Notes: generated by a model from the sequence alone, not told the origin. DNA of 64,000 nucleotides from an uncultured Cohaesibacter sp. (GCF_963677725.1 NZ_OY782507.1:3038001-3102000), one strand, 5' to 3'. Shown: positions 51,813 to 61,113, counted from the stretch's first letter. Translations and numbers: made by a program.

Positions 51813-52919
51813 ATGCCGGTGCGCGACCTCACGAAAGGCCGGATCTTGCGGCCTTTTGGTCGTATGCTGACGCGAATGGCGATGCTGTCCGGGGTGATGC
51901 TTGGGTGTCTGGCGCTTGCCAGCCCCCACGGCTCGCCCCTTTCTGCTTTGCCCGTCAGTGCCGGGCAACCACAGCGCTTGCCAATGGCTGCGCCGAAATT
52001 TGAATCCCTCTCCATTGAAGCAACCCCGATCGGCTCCTTTGGCGGCTATGGCACGCAAGGCGATGTCTATGGCAAGCTCCGTTGGTTGGGCGGGTTGGAG
52101 CTTGACAGCGATCATGACATGTTTGGGGGCTTCTCCGGGCTGGCCTTTCTTGATGCGCAGACCTTTGTTGCCCTTTGCGACAAGGGAACCGTGCTGAAAG
52201 CGCGCCTGTTGCTCAAGGATGGCAAGCCGGATGGTGTGGATTCAGGACAAATTCGGTACTTGCCCCAGCTGTCCGAGCGGATGGAGGGCTGGCAGCGGGA
52301 TAGCGAGGGCTTGGCGCTGCATGATCATGCGGCCTATGTCAGCTTTGAAGGGGACGTACGGGTTGTGCGTTATGCGCTCGGCGATAATGGGACCTTTACC
52401 GGACAGACAACGAAAATGCCGCTGCCGCGTTCTGTGTTGCGTGGGGCGAAGGCGAATACGGGCTTTGAAGCGATTGCTTTCCCACCTGAAGGGACACGCC
52501 ATGACGGCGCGTTTGTTCTGCTCAGCGAGCGCTTTGCAGAAGATCGCATTCAGGGCTGGATCATGCGCAATGGCAAGGCAAAGGCTTTTACCCTGCCCGA
52601 GCAAGGTGGTTTGGCCGTGACTGATGCGGATTTTACAGCCGCTGGGGATTTGTTGATTTTGGAGCGCAAAGTTTCGCTCTTTGGCGGACTGCAAATTCGC
52701 ATTCGCCGGGTGCTGGCCGAGGATTTTGAGCCCGGCAACATTGAGCGGACGGATGTCCTGCTGACGGGCAATCTGTCCAATGCGCTTGATAATATGGAAG
52801 GCATGGCGATCCAGCCACAGCCGGACGGATCGAGCCTGATTACCCTGATTTCAGATGACAATTTCAATCCCCTGCAGCGGACGTTGCTGCTTCAATTCCT
52901 GCTGCCTGCTGGCCAGTGA
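51813..52919 (+). CDS. Esterase-like activity of phytase family protein
   Basis: A 368-residue exported protein. After a signal segment (about residues 17-45, ending SPLSALPVSAG) comes a beta-propeller-like domain of the esterase-like activity of phytase family: GGLELDSDHDMFGGFSGLAF near residue 90, ERMEGWQRDSEGLAL and TGFEAIAFPPEG in the middle, and LDNMEGMAIQPQPDGSS near the end. The family is often encoded beside cobT in Rhizobiales, as here; the enzymatic activity is unproven. The ATG lies two bases past the cobT stop with a GGAG site inside that gene. An alternative start is 16 codons in. A terminator follows. Confidence 0.88.
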   Translation: MPVRDLTKGRILRPFGRMLTRMAMLSGVMLGCLALASPHGSPLSALPVSAGQPQRLPMAAPKFESLSIEATPIGSFGGYGTQGDVYGKLRWLGGLELDSDHDMFGGFSGLAFLDAQTFVALCDKGTVLKARLLLKDGKPDGVDSGQIRYLPQLSERMEGWQRDSEGLALHDHAAYVSFEGDVRVVRYALGDNGTFTGQTTKMPLPRSVLRGAKANTGFEAIAFPPEGTRHDGAFVLLSERFAEDRIQGWIMRNGKAKAFTLPEQGGLAVTDADFTAAGDLLILERKVSLFGGLQIRIRRVLAEDFEPGNIERTDVLLTGNLSNALDNMEGMAIQPQPDGSSLITLISDDNFNPLQRTLLLQFLLPAGQ

Positions 52920-52944
52920 CTGTTGGACCTCGAAATTGGAATAC

Positions 52945-52979
52945 AAAAAAACCGGCCTGATGGATCTGGCCGGTTTTTC
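52945..52979. terminator. Terminator after cobT-operon
   Basis: Arms aaaaaaccggcc and ggccggttttt around a ten-base loop; it can serve the convergent yhhQ as well. Confidence 0.85.
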
Positions 52980-53008
52980 TTTGTCTTCTTGAAATCAGTT
53001 GGCGATGC

Positions 53009-53659
53009 TCAGGCAGAGGGGGCCAGAGCGTCAACGCGGCCACGCAGTGCCTTGTAAGGGGCCAGCATGACAAGCGAGACCATCATCTTTACCAGATAGT
53101 CTCCAACAGCCCAGCTGATCCAGCGTGGGGCTTCAGCAGAGGCAAGCCCCAGCAGTGGCGCATGGTCGGTGGGGAAACCATCCGGGATCATGCCAAAGCT
53201 GGTGTCGAGCATGGCGAACTGGACCGAGAAGGCGATACCGAAAAAGATGATGGTATCAAGGGTCGAGCCGAGGAAGGAGGAGGTCAGCGGGGCTTTCCAC
53301 CATGCATCCTGACGCAGACGGTTGAAAATGAAAACGTCCAGCATCTGCGCAACAAGGAATGCTGTGCCTGATGCAATGGCGATGCGCGGGGTCGCAAGCC
53401 AGATTGACAGGACAACAGCCAGCGCAAACCCAACCATCACGATCATGCGGGCGACTTTTGGGCCAAACTTGCGGTTGGTCAGGTCCGTGACGAGGAAGGC
53501 CATCGGATAGGTGAAAGCGCCCCAGGTCAGGAGATCCTGCAGACCGAATGGATGGAAGGGAAACTGAACGAGATAGTTCGAGGCGGCGACAACGCCAACC
53601 ATAGCCATAATGGCGAGGCCCAGAGCAGCTGAGCCAGCTTTTTCATGAGTAGCAACCAT
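53009..53659 (-). CDS. Queuosine precursor transporter (YhhQ/VUT family)
   Basis: A 216-residue membrane protein of about six helices in the VUT_1/YhhQ family. Marks are ASNYLVQFPF near residue 27, GAFTYPMAFLVTDLTNRKFG (the conserved TYP and TD/N segments) near residue 50, and SSFLGSTLDTIIFFGIAFS near residue 127. YhhQ in E. coli imports preQ0/preQ1 for queuosine. GluQ-RS at 24 kb uses the final product, so the organism probably makes queuosine. A GGAGAGTGAC site precedes the start. No preQ1 riboswitch was recognised upstream. Confidence 0.9.
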   Translation of the reverse strand: MVATHEKAGSAALGLAIMAMVGVVAASNYLVQFPFHPFGLQDLLTWGAFTYPMAFLVTDLTNRKFGPKVARMIVMVGFALAVVLSIWLATPRIAIASGTAFLVAQMLDVFIFNRLRQDAWWKAPLTSSFLGSTLDTIIFFGIAFSVQFAMLDTSFGMIPDGFPTDHAPLLGLASAEAPRWISWAVGDYLVKMMVSLVMLAPYKALRGRVDALAPSA

Positions 53660-53717
53660 ATGTCACTCTCCTATGTTGGCCGCGAATGGGAGAATAGCCC
53701 AAAGCGGGTTGATATAC

Positions 53718-53746
53718 AAAAACAGCGCCTCAAAGGCGCTGTTTTC
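53718..53746 (-). terminator. Terminator after rpmB
   Basis: Arms aacagcgcct and aggcgctgtt around a three-base loop, with A and T runs on both sides, lie between the rpmB stop and the yhhQ start. Confidence 0.85.
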
Positions 53747-53791
53747 TTGTCATGTCAAAGGCAGCCTGCACTTGGCAGACCAGACCACAGC

Positions 53792-54082
53792 TTAGGAAGC
53801 AGCGGTCTGTGCCTTCTGGATCTTGCGTTTGATCTGAAGAGCATTGCTCGACAGTTCAGAGTCTTTGGCTTTAGCCAAGAAAGCATCAAGGCCGCCACGA
53901 TGCTCAACAGACCGCAGGGCGTGAGCGCTAACGCGCATCTTAACGCCGGTGCCGAGGGTTTCGCTCAGCAGAGTCACATTCACCAGGTTTGGCAAAAAGC
54001 GACGACGGGTTCTGTTTTTTGCGTGGCTGACATTGTTACCGGACTGAACGCCTTTACCGGTCAGTTCACAGCGACGTGCCAT
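53792..54082 (-). CDS. rpmB: 50S ribosomal protein L28
   Basis: A 96-residue basic ribosomal protein. The N-terminus [23 protein letters not shown] and the middle [13 protein letters not shown] are canonical L28 segments; the C-terminal [17 protein letters not shown] also fits. Only one CxxC-like cysteine is present, so this is the zinc-free form. It is a single gene with a probable sigma-70 promoter just upstream at 54131-54159 and a strong terminator behind. A DUF3108 gene lies upstream on the other strand. Confidence 0.97.
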   Translation of the reverse strand: MARRCELTGKGVQSGNNVSHAKNRTRRRFLPNLVNVTLLSETLGTGVKMRVSAHALRSVEHRGGLDAFLAKAKDSELSSNALQIKRKIQKAQTAAS

Positions 54083-54583
54083 GGAAAATCCCTCACAAAT
54101 TATTAGGACGCCACCGGGCGCCCGCTCATTTCATAGTCTGTGTTCGGCCCGTCTGACAAAGCAGATGGGCTGAAAAGTCGCCCCGGTATAGTGATCCTGA
54201 AAGGCCACGTCAAGCATTTCTGAGCCTTTGCGCCGTTTCTTTTCCCAATTCCTGCCCGAAACCATGGGAAAGGGTGGTGCCTTTTCCCCCGACTTGGCCC
54301 TGCTTGTGAAAAAATTGTTGGCGACCGGTTTGCTTTGCCTGCCCGTTTGTGGGCTTTGCATCCTGTCAGGCCCTCAATTTGCCGTATTTCTGCCGAACTA
54401 CGGGTTTGTCGCAATTTGTTAACCATATTCAGAGACAGTGATAGGCTAGTGATGATGCCGATCCACATATGGTAGAGACGTGTGCGTGTCGGTTTTCGGC
54501 ATGATCTTGATAAGAATTGCAAGTCACTCGATCAATTAATTGTTGTTTATATCAGGCCGGTATTGTGCGTTTAGGGGATTAGC
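54083..54583. other. Divergent intergenic region of rpmB and DUF3108 gene
   Basis: About 500 bp without a gene. It must hold both outward promoters; only the rpmB candidate was recognised. The part next to the DUF3108 start is AT-rich with a CAATTAATTG palindrome at 54533-54542. Confidence 0.5.
54131..54159 (-). promoter_or_regulatory. Candidate rpmB promoter
   Basis: On the minus strand, TTGTCA and CTATGA are spaced by 17 bp, placing transcription start about 42 bp before the rpmB ATG. Confidence 0.45.
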
Positions 54584-55462
54584 ATGCTGAGCGCTTTGCA
54601 AGCAAAAATGAAGAAGCGGACAGTGCTGCGACTGTCGAACCAGAGCTTGTCTGTCAGGGCAGGGCTTTTGGGGACGTGTTTTTGTGCCAGCCTTGTTGGC
54701 GGAGTTGCCCTTGGGCCTGTGGCGGCGGATGCCACGGAGATCGAAGCCACATTTGGGATTTCGATTGCCGGTATTCCTGTTGGCAAAGGGACCGCGAAGG
54801 CAAGCGTGAAGGGCCGCAATTACGAAATAGACGCCTTTGCCAAGACGTCTGGCCTTTCCAAGCTGTTCATCGATAGCAAGGGGCGGGCCATCAGCAAGGG
54901 ACGCTTTAACAGCAAAACCATGCTGCCAACCATGTATGCGCTCAATTCCAAGGAAGACAAGATCCACAATGTGGTGCAGATCGCCATGCGGTCGGGCAAT
55001 GTCAGCGATTTTTCCGCGTCTCCTCCGGTCTCCAAGCATAAAGACCGGGTGCCGCTGAAGCGTGTGCATACGCGAGGCATCATCGATCCCCTGTCCAGCT
55101 TGCTGATGTCGGTCAGGTCCAAAGAGGATCGCGTTGGCAAACCGGTCTGCAACCGGACGATTCGGATGTTTGACGGACGCTGGCGCTACAATATCGAGCT
55201 TTATTACAAGGGCACCGATAAGGTGAAGGGCAGCTATAAAGGCGCCTATAGCGGGCCGGTTACCAAATGTGGTGCGCGGTTCCGGTTTGTGGCCGGTCAT
55301 CGGCCCAACAAGGCCAGCACCAAATTCATGGAAAGCAACAAGGATCTCGAAGCCTGGTTCATTCCGGTGGCAGACGAGCCCGTAGTTGCCGTCTATCGCA
55401 TTCAGATGGGCACAAATATTGGCCGTTTCGTTTTGCAAGCCAAAGAGATGAAGGTCAACTGA
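54584..55462 (+). CDS. DUF3108 domain protein
   Basis: A 292-residue exported protein with a long basic N-terminus and a hydrophobic signal (about residues 27-46). The mature part is DUF3108: EATFGISIAGIPVGKG near residue 53, AKTSGLSKLFIDSKGRA, then the IDPLSSLLMSVR segment and a C-terminal EAWFIPVADEPVVAVYRI. The fold is thought to be beta-rich; function is unknown, probably envelope-related. It is divergent from rpmB, as in many Rhizobiales, with a terminator behind it. Confidence 0.9.
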   Translation: MLSALQAKMKKRTVLRLSNQSLSVRAGLLGTCFCASLVGGVALGPVAADATEIEATFGISIAGIPVGKGTAKASVKGRNYEIDAFAKTSGLSKLFIDSKGRAISKGRFNSKTMLPTMYALNSKEDKIHNVVQIAMRSGNVSDFSASPPVSKHKDRVPLKRVHTRGIIDPLSSLLMSVRSKEDRVGKPVCNRTIRMFDGRWRYNIELYYKGTDKVKGSYKGAYSGPVTKCGARFRFVAGHRPNKASTKFMESNKDLEAWFIPVADEPVVAVYRIQMGTNIGRFVLQAKEMKVN

Positions 55463-55493
55463 CCTCGCCATGTACAAAGATCTACAGGTTCAT

Positions 55494-55523
55494 CAAAAAA
55501 GGGAGCGCAAGCTCCCTTTTTTG
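55494..55523 (+). terminator. Strong terminator after DUF3108 gene
   Basis: Arms aaaaagggagc and gctcccttttt around a four-base loop, followed by a T-run. Confidence 0.9.
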
Positions 55524-55928
55524 TGTCTTGGCGGGTGCATGCCCAACAATGAGCATGGCACGTTGACGAATGGTGCTGCCGTCTCGCGGGCAGGTGGTCT
55601 TGCCTCTTCATTTGAGCCGAAACAAGTGCGTTGCTTATGGTGGAAGCTGCCTTCGAGTGATGTGCCAAATCGGGACTGTTCGTTAAGGCTTTTTGGTTGC
55701 GTTGCGCCTATGATTTGAATGGTTATGTTCATATCACCTAGATATGGATATTTAATGTCAATTTGTGTGCACATTTTGTGTGAACATTGAGAGAACCTAG
55801 CATTTGAAGCGATTCGTCCAGAGTTTGTTCTCTCTGCGTTCAAAAGGTTAAAACTCTTCCCTCCAGAATAGCTAATCTGTTAACTATTTGAAAATACGGG
55901 ACTGTTTCGAATTGGATCGAGATGGTTA

Positions 55929-55969
55929 AAAATCGCTCAATTATTGATGAATATTTGAGCAGCGATTTT
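55929..55969. repeat. Imperfect inverted repeat in AT-rich region
   Basis: aaaatcgctcaa (55929-55940) faces ttgagcagcgatttt (55955-55969). The arms match over 12 bases if a three-base agc insertion in the right arm is allowed. Loop of 14 bases, no T-run beyond. Confidence 0.5.
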
Positions 55970-56101
55970 GAGCACGGCGTAAAAATCATCACGACATCTT
56001 GTGTCTGTCGCATAAGTGTCATCTATATCGAGGAAGAACAAAGCAAGAATATTTAATGGTCGTCGATTCGGGCATGATTCGTTCCAGACTCGTTCTTTTT
56101 G

Positions 56102-56305
56102 TTAACGCGCGTGCGTCCTTTCCGTCTTTGGCCCCCTGTCCAAGCCCCTATCGGGGAATGTTGCAAGGATGTCGTCCTTGATGGGAAAATAAGACAGCTG
56201 GCCCATTTGTTGCTTGCCATCAAGGAGTTGCCTTTGAGATAACAGGCGCAAGAACTGGCAGCTGCCATCATGCGTATAACCAAGCGCATATTCGACATGA
56301 GACAC
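56102..56305 (-). CDS. Doubtful small ORF, GTG start
   Basis: A 67-codon frame beginning GTG at 56305 whose product looks protein-like (HVEYALGYTHDG, LRLLSQRQLLDG, LSYFPIKDD). A perfect AAGGAGG lies at 56320-56326, but 14 bases from the GTG, which is too far for a good start. I recognise no family. It is antisense to the presumed helicase leader. It may be chance. Confidence 0.2.
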   Translation of the reverse strand: MSHVEYALGYTHDGSCQFLRLLSQRQLLDGKQQMGQLSYFPIKDDILATFPDRGLDRGPKTERTHAR

Positions 56306-56363
56306 CAGAGACGAGCCGACCTCCTTAGCGATGCCGACTCTCAGACAGGCCACCGGCACGGCT

Positions 56364-59300
56364 ATGACCAAGAAGAAACATACCGATTCCCCTTTTGCCT
56401 CACTGGCCGGATTGGCCGACAGCCTGAAGGGTGAGGCCGAGGCGAAGGCGCGTGCCGAGGCAGAGGAGCGTTTGCGGGTCAAGCGAGCAGAGACTATCGC
56501 TGCCGGGCGACCGGATGCCTTTGCAGGGATTGAGGCCGAACTGATGCGCCATGCGCAAGATCAGGGTCTTCAGAATCAGGAGTTGGCCAAGCCAAAGGCA
56601 CGTACGCTGACAAAGGCATCACAGCAGAAGGCCTCGCACATGTCGGCACTGCCAGGTGCAAGCGAGTCTTCTCATCCGAACCCAGAATCAAAACAGAAGC
56701 CAAAGTCAAAATTCAGGCCAAGAGCGATCCCGAAAGCCAAAAGCCCGACGGGCGAGGGTGAGCGGGCGCATATTCGTCGTCTGTCCGAGCAGGCGCCCGG
56801 CTGGGCGGACAATATCGGCTTTGAGAAGAGGGGCAACCCCGCGCTGGGGCATGTCCATGCGGTTCTCGGGCCGACCAATACTGGCAAAACCCACATGGCG
56901 ATCGAGCGGATGGTGGCCCATTCCTCCGGACTTATCGGCTTGCCGTTGCGGCTTTTGGCTCGCGAAGTGTATGGCAAGCTGGTGGACAAGGTTGGGGCCG
57001 CTGTGGTTGCGTTGCATACCGGGGAAGAGCGGATCGTGCCGCCCGGCGCGCGCTACCATGTCTGCACGGTGGAAGCGATGCCAGCCTATGCGGATGTCGC
57101 CTTTGTTGCGATTGATGAGGTGCAGCTGGCGGCTGATTTTGAGCGCGGCCATGTTTTTACCGATCGCATGCTGCATTTGCGTGGGCGCGAGGAAACCCTT
57201 TTGCTGGGTGCTGCAACCATGAAGCCGATGGTCGAGCAATTGTTGCCCGATGCGACCATCACCAGCCGCCCGCGGATGTCACAGCTGACCTATGAAGGTC
57301 AGAAAAAGCTGTCGCGTCTGCCGCGCCGGTCTGCAGTGGTGACCTTCTCTGTCAATGATGTCTATGCAATTGCCGAACTGGTCCGCCGACAGAAGGGTGG
57401 GGCTGCTGTGGTGATGGGCAGTCTTTCGCCACGCACCCGCAATGCACAAGTCGAGCTGTTCCAGAATGGCGATGTGGATCATCTGATTGCGACGGATGCG
57501 ATCGGCATGGGGCTCAATCTCGATGTGGATCATGTGGCCTTTGCGGCGGAAAAGAAATTTGATGGCTTTCAACATCGGCGGCTAACGGCGGCGGAGCTGG
57601 CGCAGATTGCCGGGCGGGCCGGGCGTCACACCCGTGACGGGACCTTCGGGGTTACGGGGCGGGTCAGCCCGTTTGAGGATGAGTTGGTCGAGCAGCTGGA
57701 ATGTCATGTCTTCCAGCCCGTCAAAATGCTGCAATGGCGCAATCGGATGCTCGATTTTTCCAGCTATGGGGATCTGATCGGATCACTGGAGACGGCACCC
57801 AATTTGCCGGGCCTGACAAAGGCGTTGCCAGCCAGTGACCTTCAGGCTCTTGAATTGCTCTATAAGGATCGCGACATACAGCTGCGGGCGGACAGTCCCG
57901 AATGTCTGAGATTGTTGTGGGACGTTTGTCAGGTGCCGGATTATCGCAAGATTGCGCCGGCCAACCATGCGGAGCTGATTGGGGTGCTGTTTCGGCAGCT
58001 CGAAGAACGGGGAACCTTGTCCAATGACTGGCTGAATGCGCAGATATCCTATGCGGATAGGATTGATGGTGATATTGACACACTTGCCAATAGAATTGCA
58101 CATATCCGCACATGGACCTTTGTTGCCAATAAAAAGGGGTGGCTAGAAGAACCCCTTTTGTGGCAAGAGAAAACCAGAGCCGTTGAGGACCGCTTGTCGG
58201 ATGCCTTGCATGAACGGCTTACCAAGCGCTTCATTGATAGGCGCACAAGTGTACTAATGAAACGTCTGAGAGAAAAAGCAATGCTCGAAGCGGAAATTAC
58301 TCCTGCCGGTGACGTGCTGGTGGAAGGCCAGCATGTTGGTCAATTGCAAGGATTTCGCTTTGCGCCCGATGTGAGTGCTGAAGGCAATGATGCCAAGGCT
58401 ATTCATGCCGCCGCGCAGAAAGTCCTTTCTGTCGAATTCGAAAACAGATCGGAGAAAATCGCTGGCGCAGCCAATGATCAGTTCCTGTTATCCGGAGACG
58501 GCCTCTTGCGGTGGCAGGGTGCACCGATTGCCAAGCTGGTGGCTGGCGATACGGTTCTCAAACCGCGTCTGATGGTGCTGGCTGATGAAGGCCTGACCGG
58601 AGTTGCACTGGAAAATGTCCAGTCGCGCATCAATCTTTGGTTGAGCAATCACATCAATCTGCTTTTGCAGCCGCTGGTGGATCTCTCGACGACAGAGGAA
58701 CTGGATGGCATTGCCAAAGGGCTTGCGTTTCAGCTCGTTGAAAATCTTGGCATTCTTGACCGTCGCTCGGTTGCAGAAGATGTGCGTTCGCTGGATCAGG
58801 ATGCCCGTGCGTCGTTGCGTAAATTCGGCGTTCGATTCGGTGCCTATCACATCTATATTCCGGCTTTGCTGAAGCCGGCTCCCAGCACGATGCTGGTGAT
58901 GATGTGGGCCTTGCACAATGGCGGTCTGGACCAGGAAGGCATTCAGGATGTTCCGGCTCTGTCGGCCTCCGGACGCACCTCGATACCGGTTGACGAGGCG
59001 ATCACGCCGCAGCTCTACAAGACTGTCGGCTTTGGGGTCTATGGAAAGCGGGCCGTGCGAATCGACATTCTCGAGCGTCTTGCCGATCTCATTCGTCCGC
59101 TGCTCAGTTGGCGTCCGACCGAGGATTCGTCTGAGCCACCCGAAGGGGCTGTTGAACGCGGCTTCACCGTAACGGTGGCCATGACCTCATTACTCGGCTG
59201 TGCTGGGGAAGACTTCTCAACGATCCTGAAGTCTCTTGGCTATCGGGTTGAAAGACGTCGAATCGAGCCTGATGTGTCGGCTGAAGCCGAGGCATCAGCG

Positions 59301-59756
59301 CCAGCCGAAAGCGACGAAGCTGCTGCTCCGGCGGAGGCTTCTGATGGCGAGTCTGAGGCTGTTGCGGCTGATGGCGACACTTCTCCACAGGAAGTTGAGC
59401 CTGCAGACGCTGCTGTTGGCACAGATGCGGAAGACGCAAAAGCGCAAGAGGAAGAGCCAGAAGAACAGTGGCTTGAAATCTGGCGTCCGGGAGGTCGCGG
59501 CGATCGTCGTCCGCAGCGTTCCGGTGCCCGCAATGCCAAACCCGGCTCGAAAGACGCGCGTGGCAAAGGTGGCAAACGGGGTGGTCCGCGTCATCAGGAT
59601 GGTGGCCCCAAGGGTCAAGGTCGGCCGCAGGGCAAAGACAAGGGCCGTGGTAAGCCACGGGATCAGGCACCGCGCAGACCGGAAAAGGTTGCGGATCCTG
59701 ATTCTCCGTTCGCAGCGCTTGCCGCTTTGAAAGCCAATCTGGACAAGGGCAAATAG
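56364..59756 (+). CDS. SUV3-like superfamily 2 RNA helicase
   Basis: A 1130-residue helicase related to mitochondrial SUV3. After a polar N-terminus (about 140 residues) come Walker A GPTNTGKT (about 169-176), the DEVQ box (near 251), motif III-like LLGAATM, and the SUV3-type ATDAIGMGLNLD and QIAGRAGRH segments. A helical middle part follows, then from about residue 965 an acidic Ala/Glu-rich and then Gly/Arg/Lys-rich tail. SUV3 helicases work with exoribonucleases in RNA turnover. A DSPFAxLA motif occurs near both ends. I chose the ATG at 56364 over an upstream frame start at 56331. The S4 gene follows after 28 bp. Confidence 0.92.
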   Translation: MTKKKHTDSPFASLAGLADSLKGEAEAKARAEAEERLRVKRAETIAAGRPDAFAGIEAELMRHAQDQGLQNQELAKPKARTLTKASQQKASHMSALPGASESSHPNPESKQKPKSKFRPRAIPKAKSPTGEGERAHIRRLSEQAPGWADNIGFEKRGNPALGHVHAVLGPTNTGKTHMAIERMVAHSSGLIGLPLRLLAREVYGKLVDKVGAAVVALHTGEERIVPPGARYHVCTVEAMPAYADVAFVAIDEVQLAADFERGHVFTDRMLHLRGREETLLLGAATMKPMVEQLLPDATITSRPRMSQLTYEGQKKLSRLPRRSAVVTFSVNDVYAIAELVRRQKGGAAVVMGSLSPRTRNAQVELFQNGDVDHLIATDAIGMGLNLDVDHVAFAAEKKFDGFQHRRLTAAELAQIAGRAGRHTRDGTFGVTGRVSPFEDELVEQLECHVFQPVKMLQWRNRMLDFSSYGDLIGSLETAPNLPGLTKALPASDLQALELLYKDRDIQLRADSPECLRLLWDVCQVPDYRKIAPANHAELIGVLFRQLEERGTLSNDWLNAQISYADRIDGDIDTLANRIAHIRTWTFVANKKGWLEEPLLWQEKTRAVEDRLSDALHERLTKRFIDRRTSVLMKRLREKAMLEAEITPAGDVLVEGQHVGQLQGFRFAPDVSAEGNDAKAIHAAAQKVLSVEFENRSEKIAGAANDQFLLSGDGLLRWQGAPIAKLVAGDTVLKPRLMVLADEGLTGVALENVQSRINLWLSNHINLLLQPLVDLSTTEELDGIAKGLAFQLVENLGILDRRSVAEDVRSLDQDARASLRKFGVRFGAYHIYIPALLKPAPSTMLVMMWALHNGGLDQEGIQDVPALSASGRTSIPVDEAITPQLYKTVGFGVYGKRAVRIDILERLADLIRPLLSWRPTEDSSEPPEGAVERGFTVTVAMTSLLGCAGEDFSTILKSLGYRVERRRIEPDVSAEAEASAPAESDEAAAPAEASDGESEAVAADGDTSPQEVEPADAAVGTDAEDAKAQEEEPEEQWLEIWRPGGRGDRRPQRSGARNAKPGSKDARGKGGKRGGPRHQDGGPKGQGRPQGKDKGRGKPRDQAPRRPEKVADPDSPFAALAALKANLDKGK

Positions 59757-59784
59757 CCCTTGATCCCCTTGCACATGGTGTCGC

Positions 59785-60174
59785 ATGAGTGAGGCAGCTT
59801 CCAAGCTTCGGATTGATAAATGGCTGTGGTTTGCGCGGGTTGCCAAGACACGCAGCCTTGCCGCCAAGCTAGTCACGTCCGGGGCAGTGCGGCTCAACAA
59901 GGATAAGGTCAGCGCAGCGAGCCAAGCCATCAAGCTGGGCGATGTGCTGACCATCCAACGCGGCAATCTGGTGCTGGTCTACAAGGTCGAGGCTCTTGGC
60001 TCACGCCGTGGTCCGGCCTGCGAGGCCCAGTTGCTGTATGAAGATCTCTCCCCCAAACCCGTCAAATCGGAACAGCCTGCGCTTGATGTTGCGCCAGGAG
60101 CCGGACAGCCGCGTCCATCCAAGAAGGATCGGCGTGAATTGATGCGGTTGAAGCGCAGTTACGGCGACGATTGA
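59785..60174 (+). CDS. S4 RNA-binding domain protein (HslR-like)
   Basis: A 129-residue protein with an N-terminal S4 domain (RIDKWLWFARVAKTRSLA, then VTSGAVRLNKDKV, GDVLTIQRG) and a basic, low-complexity C-terminal tail of about 45 residues. HslR-type proteins bind ribosomal RNA and, in E. coli, help rescue stalled 50S subunits with nascent chains. It lies 28 bp behind the SUV3-like helicase gene, so the two are probably co-transcribed and both act on RNA. A weak terminator follows. Confidence 0.93.
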   Translation: MSEAASKLRIDKWLWFARVAKTRSLAAKLVTSGAVRLNKDKVSAASQAIKLGDVLTIQRGNLVLVYKVEALGSRRGPACEAQLLYEDLSPKPVKSEQPALDVAPGAGQPRPSKKDRRELMRLKRSYGDD

Positions 60175-60199
60175 GGGTACAATCTAGAACTTTCGATAA

Positions 60200-60225
60200 T
60201 AGGTATATTTTTTACCTGTTTTTTT
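60200..60225 (+). terminator. Weak terminator after S4 gene
   Basis: Short arms aggta and tacct with a T-rich loop, followed by a run of seven Ts. Confidence 0.5.
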
Positions 60226-60567
60226 GGGGCTTTTTGTGTTTGATCAAGGAAGCCAACTTTGATCGATTGTTTTGTCTTTGTGCCCCGGATTTTTCTCAAT
60301 GGCAAAATTCGGCCCCAAATTGAGGCGCAGTCGCAAATTGGTTCTGGTTTGCTGGTGCCATTTGCAATGAATAGCGCTTGAATCCTCAAGGCAAAAGCGA
60401 TAGCAAATTGGGAATGAGACTAGGGTCTGGTCGATATGGACCGATGGTTTGATCAGGCTTGGGGAATAGAATTGGCGCGTGCGCCATATGTAAGCTAAAG
60501 GGATGTCTGCCCGCATCGACTGCATGCTGATTGGGCCTAGGACTGGCATCCGAATGCGGAGAAGGCA
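60226..60567. other. Intergenic region upstream of fdxA
   Basis: About 340 bp with no gene or clear repeat seen. It should contain the fdxA promoter; the sequence ending gagaaggcaatg supplies its ribosome site. Confidence 0.5.
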
Positions 60568-60903
60568 ATGACCTATATCGTCCTGGATAATTGCATCAAG
60601 TGCAAATATACCGATTGTGTTGAAGTCTGTCCGGTCGATTGTTTTTACGAGGGTGAAAACTTCCTCGTCATTCATCCCGACGAGTGCATTGACTGTGGTG
60701 TCTGTGAGCCGGAATGTCCGGCAGAGGCGATCAAGCCGGATACCGAGCCGGGCCTTGAAGACTGGCTGAAGATCAACGCTGAATATGCTGAAAAGTGGCC
60801 CAACATCACCGCCTCCAAACCGCCAATGGCTGATGCGAAGAAGTGGGACGGTGTCGAGAACAAGTTGCAATATCTCTCCCCGAACCCGGGTGAAGGGGAT
60901 TGA
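60568..60903 (+). CDS. fdxA: Ferredoxin FdxA (7Fe type)
   Basis: A 111-residue low-potential ferredoxin with the Azotobacter/Rhizobiales FdxA pattern: [21 protein letters not shown] binds the 3Fe cluster region and [12 protein letters not shown] binds the 4Fe cluster, followed by an extended C-terminus ([19 protein letters not shown]). It acts as a cytosolic electron carrier; the partner is unknown. A GAGAAGG site precedes the ATG. carD lies about 520 bp downstream, past a hairpin and a possible small transcript. Confidence 0.95.
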   Translation: MTYIVLDNCIKCKYTDCVEVCPVDCFYEGENFLVIHPDECIDCGVCEPECPAEAIKPDTEPGLEDWLKINAEYAEKWPNITASKPPMADAKKWDGVENKLQYLSPNPGEGD

Positions 60904-60932
60904 GCATTGCTGCCATGCAGTAAAAAGACAGC

Positions 60933-60969
60933 TGGCCCGGACGTGAAATACGCATTTCCGGGCCATATT
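60933..60969 (+). terminator. Hairpin after fdxA
   Basis: Arms tggcccgga and tccgggcca pair perfectly (loop about 14 bases) 30 bp after the stop; the T-run is weak (tattttg). Confidence 0.5.
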
Positions 60970-61113
60970 TTGAGATCGCCCAAAAGATTTTTAACGCTAT
61001 GTTGTGATTGGATATTGTATGATTTTTGGCGGAGATCTGCGGATCGTGGCGCGTTCTTGACGCGTCTTAGACGTCTTTTGGGCAAGCCATAACAATTTGA
61101 TCACAATCAAATC

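Larger units (their letters stand above)
55524..56363. other. Long AT-rich stretch upstream of helicase, no assured gene
   Basis: About 840 bp with no gene I can support firmly. It holds a near-perfect inverted repeat (55929-55969) and two weak small-ORF candidates: a 44-codon plus-strand frame at 55922-56056 and a 67-codon minus-strand frame at 56102-56305 near an AAGGAGG sequence. It must also contain the helicase promoter. Confidence 0.5.

Noticed and set aside
49925-52015. Minus-strand open frame of 696 codons across cobT and the next gene
   Set aside because: It mirrors cobT, its composition is not protein-like, and cobT is a certain gene with intact motifs.
53660-53791. preQ1 riboswitch before the YhhQ gene
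   Set aside because: The leader contains only the rpmB terminator and a ribosome site; no preQ1 pseudoknot pattern was recognised.
55922-56056. 44-codon plus-strand frame in the AT-rich region
   Set aside because: Weak ribosome site, overlaps an inverted repeat, no family resemblance; kept only as an observation.
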